Assembly (NCBI RefSeq): GCF_937915125.1
Contig: NZ_CALDMP010000036.1
Span: 1-15,391 of the forward strand
Length of the DNA: 15,391 nucleotides
Source: an uncultured Ruminococcus sp.
GTDB taxonomy: Bacteria > Bacillota > Clostridia > Oscillospirales > Ruminococcaceae
Reading direction: 5' to 3'
Shown here: piece by piece, positions 1 to 7,199 of the stretch
Layout: each line of letters starts with the position of its first letter
How positions within the stretch are numbered: position 1 is the first letter of the stretch
Notes under the pieces: model-generated
The model's database searches: none
Told to the model about the DNA's origin: nothing
What the model saw: only the letters and a program-made list of their open reading frames with translations
Translations under genes and position numbers: made by a program

Positions 1-36
1 AAAGCCGTCAGGCGCTCTTTGTGCGGTGTTGCCTTA
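1..36 (-). mobile_element. MITE-like repeat, partial copy C (cut by window edge)
   Basis: These 36 bases match the right-hand end of the full repeat copy at 7200-7377 with only two differences by eye (positions 8-9). They end in the shared terminal sequence GTGCGGTGTTGCCTTA. The rest of the copy lies outside the window. It sits 81 bases upstream of the flippase start codon. Confidence 0.8.
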
Positions 37-117
37 GATGTTACAGAATACTAGGCATGTTTCCCCGAAGCTTGGCATAAGCTGAATTGTGCGGAAAGCC
101 GTGAAGGGGGAATTGTC

Positions 118-1638
118 ATGCGCAAGCGCAGTGTTGTCCGGGATACCATTCAAATGACAGTGATCCAATTTTTTCTGGAATGTCTGTCGCTGTTGTTCAA
201 CGCCTGGATGACACGGCGTGTGGGTGCGGCAACGGTGGGGACGCTTGCCCTTGCCGGTTCATTTTTCAACCTGGCAGCTATGGTAGCTGGCGGAAATGCC
301 ATGCTCTGCGCCAGCCGCTTCGTGTCCGAAGAACTTGGGTACAAGGAAGGCTGTCCGGGAAGGATCTTGCGCTATGCCATTTCCTTTTGTATGATGCTGT
401 CGCTGCCGGTGGTCACGGGGATTTTCTGGTTTGCACAGCCTCTGAGCCGTCAGTTTCTGCAAAGCGAAGCTATGGCGAATTCCGTGCGGATGATGGCAGT
501 GCTATTACCCTTGGGGAGTATCAGTGCCTGTCTGAAAGGGTATTTCAATGCGGTATGCCGGGTGACAGTGACGGCGTTCTGTGATGTCATGGAATTTCTT
601 CTGCGTGCCGGGCTTCTGGTGATGTTGCTCTTCTGGAGCGGCACCACAAAGCCGGAACAAGTCTGCACGTATCTGGTGTACAGTATGGCAGCCGGGACAA
701 TTTTCACGGCAGTGACATTGTCTGTCCTGTATATCCGCCGCCGGGAACATGGCACCGGAAAATGCAGCGTCAGCTTCTGGAAATATGTGCGGCTTGCTGT
801 GCCGGTGGCATTTGGGGGATGCCTGACCTCCGGACTCAGTACAGCGAATGATGCACTGATTCCCATGACCCTACGTCAGTTCGGGGATAGTACCAGCCGG
901 GCATTGCAGCAGTTCGGTACCTTTGAGGGCATTGTGATTCCCGTGCTGTTCTTTCCATCGACGATTTTGTGTGCTCTGTCCGGTATCCTGATTCCAGAAG
1001 TGGCACGAGCCAATGCTGCCGGGAATCGGGAACGGGTGTGTCAGCTGACGGAACGTGTCATTGAAATGACGCTGATCTTTGCCATTTTAATTGCAGCGAT
1101 TCTTCTGAAATTCGGCGGTGTCATTGGCTATTGGATGGATGGCGGCACGCTGTCCGGGCGGATGATTCGGATTTTGGCGCCAGTAGTGCCCTTTATTTAT
1201 CTGGAAATCGTACTGGAAGCGCTCATCAAGGGTATGGGCAAGCAGAATTTTTCTTCCCTGAATTATCTGGCGGAATATGTCATCCGCATCTGCGTGGTGC
1301 TCATTTGTATTCCACTGTTCGGATTTTATGGCATTGTGGCGTCTTATTATACCAGCAACGTGTTCGGCAACTGCAATCGGCTGCGCATGGCAGTAAAAAC
1401 GGCAAACCTGCGGTTTCGCTTTGGAAAGCTTGTGGGGAAACCGCTGTTTGCCGCTGGATTTTCTTTTGCAATGGCATCTCTGCCAGGTGTATTCTGTCCG
1501 ACACTCAGGGACAGTGTGTCGGGTATGGTACTGTTTCTGGGGATCGCACTGGTGCTGTACGGGCTGGTGTTCTGGCTGCTGCGGGAAAAAGAGGAGCAGC
1601 AGGTTATCCGAGCATCGGTTTTGCCGCTTCAAAGATAG
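118..1638 (+). CDS. SpoVB/MATE-like polysaccharide flippase, MOP superfamily
   Basis: The product is a 506-residue integral membrane protein with roughly 12-14 hydrophobic segments along its whole length and no signal peptide or soluble domain. That size and pattern fit the MOP exporter superfamily (SpoVB, MurJ, Wzx, MATE), which flips lipid-linked sugars or other substrates across the cytoplasmic membrane. The N-terminal stretch with the motif RRVGAATVGTLAL resembles the first helices and loop of SpoVB-type proteins, where a conserved Gly-rich loop precedes helix 2. The ATG is preceded by a ribosome site (AGGGGG, about 6 bases upstream). The gene stands alone and converges on the deacylase gene, with 33 bases between them. 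The substrate cannot be told from sequence. The sigma-K fragment 3.5 kb away makes a sporulation or envelope role worth considering, but the family is broad. Confidence is high for the superfamily and low for the specific role. Confidence 0.8.
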   Translation: MRKRSVVRDTIQMTVIQFFLECLSLLFNAWMTRRVGAATVGTLALAGSFFNLAAMVAGGNAMLCASRFVSEELGYKEGCPGRILRYAISFCMMLSLPVVTGIFWFAQPLSRQFLQSEAMANSVRMMAVLLPLGSISACLKGYFNAVCRVTVTAFCDVMEFLLRAGLLVMLLFWSGTTKPEQVCTYLVYSMAAGTIFTAVTLSVLYIRRREHGTGKCSVSFWKYVRLAVPVAFGGCLTSGLSTANDALIPMTLRQFGDSTSRALQQFGTFEGIVIPVLFFPSTILCALSGILIPEVARANAAGNRERVCQLTERVIEMTLIFAILIAAILLKFGGVIGYWMDGGTLSGRMIRILAPVVPFIYLEIVLEALIKGMGKQNFSSLNYLAEYVIRICVVLICIPLFGFYGIVASYYTSNVFGNCNRLRMAVKTANLRFRFGKLVGKPLFAAGFSFAMASLPGVFCPTLRDSVSGMVLFLGIALVLYGLVFWLLREKEEQQVIRASVLPLQR

Positions 1639-1671
1639 CTATGATAAGGTAATCACTTTTTGTGTTCATTT

Positions 1672-2160
1672 TCAACGCACAATAATATCCACCAGCTGAA
1701 ATGGTACGACCTTTTCCAATCCATCCAGCGAAAGCTCCAGTTGATGTCCGATTTTTCCGGCGCTGCACAGAATCGTGGGGAAATCTGCTGCCGTCTGATG
1801 GATGGTCGTGCGGAACAGCTTTTTCATGCCCACGGGAGAACAGCCGCCGTGGATATATCCCGTCAGGGGTAGCAGTTCCTTGGATTTGCACATGGAAACT
1901 GCCTTTTCTCCAACTGCGGCAGCAGCTTTTTTCAGATCCAGTTCCTCCGCAACGGGGACGAGGAATACGTAATGCTCCCCGGATTTTCCCACTGTGACCA
2001 GAGTCTTAAATACCTGCGCCGGGTCTTGTCCCAGTGCGGCAGCAAGTTCCACGCCGGTGTGCTGTCCCGTAGCTTGTTCCCAACAGCGGTGGACATAGGG
2101 CACTTTCGCCTTGTCCAGAATGCGCATGGCGTTTGTCTTTTCCACTTTTTCTTTTGCCAA
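1672..2160 (-). CDS. ybaK: YbaK/EbsC-type Cys-tRNA(Pro) deacylase
   Basis: The 162-residue protein matches the bacterial YbaK family in length and motif order: a start like TNAMRILDKAKVPY, then FKTLV with the conserved Lys at about residue 52, and the loop GYIHGGCSPVGMKK at about residues 101-114. Family members hydrolyse Cys wrongly attached to tRNA(Pro) by prolyl-tRNA synthetase, acting in trans in the cytoplasm. The start is read as TTG at 2160-2158 because AGGAGAG lies 6 bases upstream; the next ATG (residue 12) would remove part of the first helix. It is on the same strand as xylA but separated from it by a hairpin and a MITE-like repeat, so it is probably transcribed independently. Confidence 0.88.
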   Translation of the reverse strand: MAKEKVEKTNAMRILDKAKVPYVHRCWEQATGQHTGVELAAALGQDPAQVFKTLVTVGKSGEHYVFLVPVAEELDLKKAAAAVGEKAVSMCKSKELLPLTGYIHGGCSPVGMKKLFRTTIHQTAADFPTILCSAGKIGHQLELSLDGLEKVVPFQLVDIIVR

Positions 2161-2184
2161 TCTGATCTCTCCTATTCTACCAAA

Positions 2185-2232
2185 ACGGAGCGCCGAACAT
2201 GTGCAGACATGTCCATGCGCTCCGTTATTTTT
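2185..2232. terminator. Intrinsic terminator-like hairpin between xylA and ybaK
   Basis: A 9-bp perfect stem (ACGGAGCGC at 2185-2193 with GCGCTCCGT at 2217-2225) is followed on the plus strand by TTATTTTTT and on the minus strand by TTTT. The loop holds two ACATGT palindromes. No plus-strand gene reads into it, so it probably serves xylA on the minus strand or acts in both directions. The repeat copy at 2239-2416 lies between it and the xylA stop codon. Confidence 0.6.
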
Positions 2233-2238
2233 TATTTA

Positions 2239-2416
2239 TAAGGCGATACCGCACAAAGAGCGCCTGGCGGCTTTGTACGTCATATGCTTGCATATTTTGC
2301 GTCATATTTCACAAAAATGCTCGTGAATACACAAAGTATTCACTGCGCTTTTTGTTTCATCTGACGAAAAATCTGACGGCGCATCTGACGCACAATCTTT
2401 GTGCGGTATTGCCATA
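2239..2416 (+). mobile_element. MITE-like palindromic repeat, full copy A (178 bp)
   Basis: This copy is about 94% identical (roughly 11 mismatches, no gaps by eye) to the inverted copy at 7200-7377, with the same 178-bp length. Both ends carry inverted repeats of the form AAGGCRAYACCGCACAAAG. The two halves are complementary for much of their length, centred on a perfect hairpin GTGAATAC-ACAAA-GTATTCAC at 2323-2343, so the whole element can fold as one imperfect hairpin. It also carries three CTGACG repeats in its right arm. It has no plausible ORF. This is the layout of a non-autonomous miniature inverted-repeat element. It starts 8 bases past the xylA stop codon. A TA at each edge could be the target duplication, but that is not certain. 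Confidence 0.85.
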
Positions 2417-2424
2417 AATGAATC

Positions 2425-3747
2425 TTAGAGGCTGAACATGATTTCGTTCATGATGGATTCCAGCAGTTCCTGACGACCGCTGGTGAGAGAAGCAGTAACT
2501 TCGCCCTTTTCCAGTGCATACTTTTCCAGATCAGCCATAGTAGCCTTGCCAGCGATGATGTCAGCACCGATACCGGTCTTCCAGCTTGCATAACGATCCT
2601 CGGTGAACTTGTCGATTCTACCATCGGTGATCATCTTGTCTGCAATGCGCAGACCCAGTGCAAATGCATCCATACCAGCGATGTAGCTGTGGAAGATGTC
2701 TTCCAATTCGAAGGAACCGCGTCTTGCCTTGGCGTCGAAGTTCAGACCGCCGTTGGTGAAGCCGCCTGCCTTCAGTACTTCATACATGCAAAGTGCAGCG
2801 TCGTAGACATTGGTCGGGAACTGGTCAGTATCCCAGCCCAGCAGAGGATCGCCCTGGTTTGCGTCGATGGAACCAAACATGCCGTTGGTTCTTGCGACAC
2901 GCAGCTCGTGCTGGAATGTGTGCTGTGCCAGTGTTGCGTGGTTTGCTTCGATGTTCAACTTGAAATCCTTCTCCAGACCATACTTGTTCAGGAAACCGAT
3001 AACAGTTGCAGAGTCAAAGTCATACTGGTGCTTGGTGGGTTCCTTGGGCTTCGGCTCTACATAGAAGTCGCCGGTGAAGCCGATGCTTCTTGCATAGTCC
3101 ACTGCCAGGTGCATCAGACGAGCCATGTTGTCCAGCTCCAGACCCATGTTGGTGTTCAGCAGGGTCTCATAGCCCTCACGGCCGCCCCAGAATACATAGC
3201 CCTGACCGCCCAGCTTTACAGTTGCGTCAATGGCACTCTTGATCTGTGCAGCTGCATAAGCAAATACATCAGCGCTGGGGGATGTACCTGCACCGTGCAT
3301 GAATCTCGGATGATCGAAGCACTTTGCTGTGCCCCACAGCAGCTTTTTGCCGGTCTTGTCCTGCATTTCCTTACACAGGTCTACGATCTCAGCCAGCTTT
3401 TCGTTGGTCTCAGCCAGAGAACCATATTCCGGGGACAGGTCTCTGTCGTGGAAGCAGTAGTAGTCAATGCCCAGCTTGTCCATGATCTCAAATGCAGCGT
3501 AAACCTTTGCCTTGGCACGCTCAGTGGGATCGGAACAGCCCCAGCTCTTGTCAGTGGTGCCGCAACCGAACATGTCCGTACCATCACCGCCCATGGTGTG
3601 CCACCAGGACAGCGCAAACTTCAGCTGCTCACGCATGGTCTTTCCGGCAATGATTTCATCCGGATTATAAAACTTGAATGCCAGCGGATTTTTGGAATCC
3701 TTTCCCTCATAGGTGATTTTCGGGATAGTTTTGAAAAACTCGCTCAT
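2425..3747 (-). CDS. xylA: Xylose isomerase
   Basis: This 440-residue enzyme interconverts D-xylose and D-xylulose (and D-glucose and D-fructose) in the cytoplasm, the first step of bacterial xylose use. The TIM-barrel active site is complete: His100 and Asp103 in FHDRDLSPEY, Glu231 and Lys233 in VEPKPKEPT, then Glu267, His270, Asp295, Asp306, Asp308 and Asp338 as metal ligands. Each is one residue lower than the numbering I recall for E. coli XylA. WGG and GGREGYE motifs are present. ATG 3747 is chosen over the longer open frame to 3837 because AGGAGG lies 8 bases upstream and family N-termini begin near SEFF. No xylulokinase gene is adjacent, so the rest of the pathway is elsewhere. A palindromic operator-like site lies upstream. 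Confidence 0.97.
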   Translation of the reverse strand: MSEFFKTIPKITYEGKDSKNPLAFKFYNPDEIIAGKTMREQLKFALSWWHTMGGDGTDMFGCGTTDKSWGCSDPTERAKAKVYAAFEIMDKLGIDYYCFHDRDLSPEYGSLAETNEKLAEIVDLCKEMQDKTGKKLLWGTAKCFDHPRFMHGAGTSPSADVFAYAAAQIKSAIDATVKLGGQGYVFWGGREGYETLLNTNMGLELDNMARLMHLAVDYARSIGFTGDFYVEPKPKEPTKHQYDFDSATVIGFLNKYGLEKDFKLNIEANHATLAQHTFQHELRVARTNGMFGSIDANQGDPLLGWDTDQFPTNVYDAALCMYEVLKAGGFTNGGLNFDAKARRGSFELEDIFHSYIAGMDAFALGLRIADKMITDGRIDKFTEDRYASWKTGIGADIIAGKATMADLEKYALEKGEVTASLTSGRQELLESIMNEIMFSL

Positions 3748-3791
3748 GATAAAATCCTCCTGAAAATAGAAGTAAAATAATATATCGAAAA

Positions 3792-3830
3792 GTGCACTGT
3801 ACCTTTTATAATGTATAGTGTACAGTACAC
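3792..3830 (-). promoter_or_regulatory. Candidate xylA operator: GTGTAC-A-GTACAC plus a related half-copy
   Basis: A perfect 6-1-6 palindrome GTGTACAGTACAC lies at 3818-3830, and a related imperfect copy GTGCACTGTACC at 3792-3803. They flank an A/T-rich block (TTTTATAATGTATA) that could hold the -10 region of xylA on the minus strand, 60-80 bases upstream of its ATG. The -35 is unclear. The regulator is unknown, and the site does not resemble the classical XylR operator. Confidence 0.35.
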
Positions 3831-3855
3831 ATTTCATTTGAGACGAAACAGGCGT

Positions 3856-4779
3856 TTACAGCAAAGAGATTTGTCGGTTCTCTTTTGCAAAATAATCTTC
3901 CAGAACTGCAATATAGGTACGGAAGCAGACGGAATCCTGACAGGTCAATACGTCATTTTCCTGTGGGACACCCAGCTGTTCCAGCTGGGCATCGGACAGA
4001 TCTTTTAAATAAACCTTTTCCGTATCCGGTGCAATCCCCACTATGGCTTTCTGGGATGCGTTCAGATCCAGCGTGATATCTTCGGAAATTTCAAGAAGCT
4101 GTGCTGTGATCTCCGAACGGGAGACCGTCGTCCACTCTGCGTGTACTTCCTCATTGGGAACAGGACGCTCCAGATAAACCGTGCGGTCATAGCCAACAGC
4201 CACAAAGGAGATGAATGGCAGATCAATATCACGATCATTGGGCTCTACATGCACCGCAATATTACCGCCGGAGCTGTCATCCGTCTGAATGATCTCATAC
4301 CGATATGCGCCGGAAGGGGAAATGCCGGATTCCAGTATGGTCTGCTGTGTTGTAGGTGTGAAAAAAGAGATCATCATAAAATACGCAAGAGATCCGAGCA
4401 CATAGAGTAGCAGATAGATGACACCAAAAATCGTTTTTGTTGTTTCGCCGGCACCAGACAGAAAAAAGATAATGAGTGCGGTTACAGCGATGGGAATGAT
4501 CAGTTCCCATTTGCCAAAGCATAGCAACACCAGGGGCAGTATGGCTGGCAACAGCACAATGCTCACCAAGCGTGTCAGTATCTGAAACCGGCTGTAAAGC
4601 ATTGCCGCAAGTGCTGCAAAAGAAACAGCGGACAAGGCAATACAGAATGTGATTTTGTCGGGGATGGAAACTTCATAGAATACTGCCAGGTAGGAAAACC
4701 AGCACATCAGTGCACAGTATCCCACACCCAACAGAGAAACCAATCGTCTCCACCAGATATTTGAAGAATTTGAATTCAT
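3856..4779 (-). CDS. Unrecognised polytopic membrane protein with extracytoplasmic C-terminal domain
   Basis: I do not recognise this gene. From ATG 4779 it encodes 307 residues. About five hydrophobic segments lie in the first 150 residues (for example LVSLLGVGYCALMCWFSYLAV and TIFGVIYLLLYVLGSLAYFMM). They are followed by a soluble domain of about 155 residues beginning SGISPSGAYRYEIIQTDDSS, rich in beta-prone stretches and probably outside the membrane. The frame is open back to 5028, but that stretch overlaps the promoter and has Cys/Arg-rich, non-membrane composition, so it is excluded. The ribosome site before 4779 is weak (GGG), which makes the start uncertain. It is on the same strand as xylA but 108 bases upstream of it, with its own promoter. 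No function is proposed. Confidence 0.65.
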   Translation of the reverse strand: MNSNSSNIWWRRLVSLLGVGYCALMCWFSYLAVFYEVSIPDKITFCIALSAVSFAALAAMLYSRFQILTRLVSIVLLPAILPLVLLCFGKWELIIPIAVTALIIFFLSGAGETTKTIFGVIYLLLYVLGSLAYFMMISFFTPTTQQTILESGISPSGAYRYEIIQTDDSSGGNIAVHVEPNDRDIDLPFISFVAVGYDRTVYLERPVPNEEVHAEWTTVSRSEITAQLLEISEDITLDLNASQKAIVGIAPDTEKVYLKDLSDAQLEQLGVPQENDVLTCQDSVCFRTYIAVLEDYFAKENRQISLL

Positions 4780-4791
4780 GAACCAAGACCC

Positions 4792-4820
4792 GTCTGTGCA
4801 CCAGCATGTGGTGTACAGAC
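4792..4820 (-). promoter_or_regulatory. Hairpin in leader just upstream of the membrane protein start
   Basis: GTCTGT-n-CACCA pairs with TGGTG-n-ACAGAC around a short loop, giving an 11-bp stem with one mismatch. It ends 12 bases before ATG 4779, close enough to affect ribosome access. Its role is inferred only from position. Confidence 0.4.
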
Positions 4821-4999
4821 TTTTCCTTTCCTTGACGAAGATGCACTTATGCAACAAGAAAATGCACCTTTGGCTGAGATATCGTGTCGTTCGAAAAAGC
4901 GATTTAAAGCCGATCAGCATGCGCTTTGAACCGATGTATTGTTCCTGTATACAGAAATAACCTACAGAAATCTGCGCTGAACAACAGTTCTTCTTTCTT

Positions 5000-5028
5000 A
5001 TTATATCATTTTTTTCGGGTCGTGGCAA
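5000..5028 (-). promoter_or_regulatory. Housekeeping-type promoter for the membrane protein gene
   Basis: On the minus strand, TTGCCA (5028-5023) and TATAAT (5005-5000) are separated by exactly 17 bases. Transcription would start near 4993, leaving a leader of about 214 bases before ATG 4779. Confidence 0.7.
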
Positions 5029-5107
5029 GTACTATTGCAAAAAAAATTGAAAATTTGGCGGAGACCAATGGAATCATTGTGTGGATATGGCGGCTTTTTC
5101 TTCTGTT

Positions 5108-5458
5108 TCATTGCGGTGTATGGTATTGCCGGCGTAATTTTTCAATGGCGTGTTTTTCCAGACGGGAGACATAGGAACGAGAGATATCCAGCTTTTTCGC
5201 CACTTCACGCTGAGTCATAGGCGCACGGCCGTACAGACCATACCGATGCACCAGGATCTCAATTTCACGCGGCTCCAGGCATTGTTTCAGATACTGGTAC
5301 AACTGCTTGGATTGAATCAGGGTGTCCACCAGTTCCGGGAGATCGGTTCCGTCATCAATAATATCCATGAGCGTCAGTTGATTGCCGTCACCGTCAGTTT
5401 CGATGGGTTCACCCATGTAGATCTGATCAGCACGTTTTTTCTGTGAGCGAAAACTCAT
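5108..5458 (-). CDS. sigK: Sigma-K C-terminal half (split sigK, SpoIIIC-like)
   Basis: This 116-residue fragment matches only the C-terminal half of the mother-cell sporulation sigma factor. It opens with SFRSQKK, followed by DQIYMGEPIETDGDGNQ, typical of sigma-K region 3. It ends with region 4: EPREIEILVHRYGLYG then the helix-turn-helix MTQREVAKKLDISRSYVSRLEKHAIEKL (residues 81-108). Regions 1-2 (core binding and -10 recognition) are absent. ATG 5458 has no ribosome site and is probably just an internal Met: the codons upstream in the same frame read N-E-I-L before it, as inside full-length SigK, and the frame stays open only to a TAG within the recombinase gene. This is where skin elements divide sigK. 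Alone the fragment should be inactive; function would require excision of the element and joining to a 5' half not seen in this window. Confidence 0.85.
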   Translation of the reverse strand: MSFRSQKKRADQIYMGEPIETDGDGNQLTLMDIIDDGTDLPELVDTLIQSKQLYQYLKQCLEPREIEILVHRYGLYGRAPMTQREVAKKLDISRSYVSRLEKHAIEKLRRQYHTPQ

Positions 5459-5465
5459 GAGTATT

Positions 5466-5470
5466 TCATT
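5466..5470 (-). other. Candidate attachment core AATGA at the sigK/element boundary
   Basis: On the minus strand AATGA lies in the codons N-E of the sigK frame, four codons before the M-S-F-R-S start of the fragment. I recall AATGA as the 5-bp crossover sequence of the B. subtilis skin element in the same part of sigK. The last three bases are also the stop codon of the recombinase. The partner site is not in the window. Confidence 0.6.
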
Positions 5471-7172
5471 TGTAATCCATACGTAGCGGCTCTAAATTGG
5501 CATCATCAGAGGGCTCGATCTCATCATTTTCTGCTCCGAAGAAGTAAATATGGATATTATTTCCATCCCATACAACTTTACGAACAAATGTACGGATCGC
5601 AGATCGCTTTTGTTCGATGGGCAAGCTGTCAAAGGAATCTGCAAAAGAGCAGAGAGATTCTGCCAGACTTTCAAATTCTGTATCAGACAGGATATCGGCT
5701 TTTGCCAGATCTTCGTACTCCTGGATCTGCGTTTGAAGTGCTTTTGTCTTTTCGTCCAGTTCGTTGATCTCTTTCAAAATATAATCCCGTGCAGAAGTGC
5801 CTTCAGCAGTTGTAAGGGATGACACAAGATTTTTGATCTTTGCTTCGTGATCTGATTTTGATTTTCGGAGAGATCTCAATTTTTCCTGGTAGGATGCGTC
5901 ATTGATATTCAGACTTCTCTGTTCCTTTCTGAGCATGGTCATAAATGCAGATTTGTCTTCGGAGAGCTTTTTGATCTCAGCACAGACCATTTTGTCCAGT
6001 TCGTTTCCGTTGGGACGTTTCATGTCGCATTTCTGACTTTTGCTTTTTTCCTTCAATTCGCAGAGGTAATCATAGATCAATTCGCCGTCCTTATTCTTTC
6101 TCTGAGAAAGCTTCGGGCGCATGAAACTGCCGCATTTTCCGCAGAACAGCAGTCCTGAGAGCAGGGCAACATTGCTTCGCGGTTTGCGGTAGGATTTGGA
6201 TTTGTTCTGTTCCAGGAGTTTTTGTACTTCCACCCAGTCATGACTGGAAATGATTCCTTTATGTTTTCCTACAGAAATGATCCAATCTTTCATATCCCGG
6301 ATCTCGTTTGCTTGTCCGACTTTCTGACTGGTTTTGTTATAAGCAGTAATGCCATATTTTCCATTGAATTCAGATTGTTCAGAGTAAATATCCATGTCTC
6401 TTGTCTCGAAATAATTCCAGGCAGTTTCGTCAGCTATGAGATAGACTGGATTGGAAAGGATTCCCTTGATGGCGAAACGGGAGAAAGGCTTATTATTTTT
6501 GGAACGATAGTCATTCTGAAGCAAAAAGGTTTCTGTTTTTGACAAAGAGCGGTATTCCAGAAATTTTGCATAGATCAGTTTCACAAGTTCTGCTTCTTCA
6601 GGAATGACCTCGAGCTTGCGTGCTTTTCTTGTTTTTCCGTCTATTGTGATACTCCCGATGGTTTCCACGCTTTTGTAGCCTGTCGGGGGATTCCCGCCGA
6701 GCCATCTGCCGTCCTTTGCAAGCTCCAGCATATTGTCACGAATGCGCTCTGCAATGGTTTCACGCTCCAGCTGCGCAAATACAGAGGCGATATACATCAT
6801 GGCTCTGCCCATGGTAGTTGATGTATCAAACTTTTCGCTGACGGAAATGAAGGACACATTTAATTTGTTGAGTTCTTCTATCATGGAAGAATAGTCACAG
6901 ACATTTCTGCTGATCCGGTCTAACCGATAGCAGACGATACACTGGATTTCCTTTTGGCGGCATAATTTCATCATCTTCTGAAATTGTGGCCGATTGGTAT
7001 TCCCCCCGGAGAAGCCCTCGTCTTCAAAGATCAGAATATCTTCGTCGGTTATGTCGGGATAGGAGAGGCAAATATTTTGTTTACATAATTCGATCTGATT
7101 CCCGATGCTTTCACCTTTGCCTGTGAATCTGGACTTTCTGGAATAGATTGCAAATTTACGGTTGTCTTTCAT
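5466..7172 (-). CDS. Large serine recombinase, SpoIVCA-like
   Basis: This 568-residue site-specific recombinase has the full large-serine layout. The resolvase domain (about residues 5-155) has YSRKS with catalytic Ser14 and Arg12, RLDRISR (Arg83, Arg86) and the QLERETIAERI helix. A recombinase domain follows (about 160-330). A zinc ribbon has CGKC at 344-347 with Cys371 and Cys382. A coiled-coil stretch spans about 420-495. Such enzymes integrate and excise elements through a 5'-phosphoserine intermediate. ATG 7172 is chosen because GGAAGGAG lies about 8 bases upstream; the longer frame to 7217 runs into the MITE-like repeat. The gene ends inside the candidate att core of the split sigK, reads in the same direction as sigK, and is AT-richer than the flanking host genes. 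It is the likely sigK rearrangement enzyme; a generic integrative-element recombinase that happens to use sigK as target is the alternative. Confidence 0.9.
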   Translation of the reverse strand: MKDNRKFAIYSRKSRFTGKGESIGNQIELCKQNICLSYPDITDEDILIFEDEGFSGGNTNRPQFQKMMKLCRQKEIQCIVCYRLDRISRNVCDYSSMIEELNKLNVSFISVSEKFDTSTTMGRAMMYIASVFAQLERETIAERIRDNMLELAKDGRWLGGNPPTGYKSVETIGSITIDGKTRKARKLEVIPEEAELVKLIYAKFLEYRSLSKTETFLLQNDYRSKNNKPFSRFAIKGILSNPVYLIADETAWNYFETRDMDIYSEQSEFNGKYGITAYNKTSQKVGQANEIRDMKDWIISVGKHKGIISSHDWVEVQKLLEQNKSKSYRKPRSNVALLSGLLFCGKCGSFMRPKLSQRKNKDGELIYDYLCELKEKSKSQKCDMKRPNGNELDKMVCAEIKKLSEDKSAFMTMLRKEQRSLNINDASYQEKLRSLRKSKSDHEAKIKNLVSSLTTAEGTSARDYILKEINELDEKTKALQTQIQEYEDLAKADILSDTEFESLAESLCSFADSFDSLPIEQKRSAIRTFVRKVVWDGNNIHIYFFGAENDEIEPSDDANLEPLRMDYK

Positions 7173-7199
7173 TGCACTCGCTCCTTCCGTATATGTCTT

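Larger units (their letters stand above)
4780..5107 (-). other. Gene-free stretch: leader of the membrane protein gene and tail of the sigK fragment
   Basis: This 328-base stretch has no convincing gene. On the minus strand it holds, in order, a T-rich tail after the sigK fragment (short TTGG/CCAA stem then eight T, a weak terminator candidate), a promoter at 5000-5028, and an untranslated leader of about 210 bases ending in a strong hairpin at 4792-4820. The leader does not match a riboswitch class I can recognise by eye. Confidence 0.5.

Noticed and set aside
2689..3780. 363-codon plus-strand open frame
   Set aside because: It lies antisense inside xylA, whose active-site residues are all intact.
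3748..3837. Longer N-terminus for xylose isomerase
   Set aside because: ATG 3747 has AGGAGG at 8 bases, and active-site numbering from it is one lower than in E. coli XylA.
4780..5028. Upstream extension of the membrane protein frame
   Set aside because: It overlaps the -35/-10 promoter and its peptide is Cys/Arg-rich, unlike the membrane domain.
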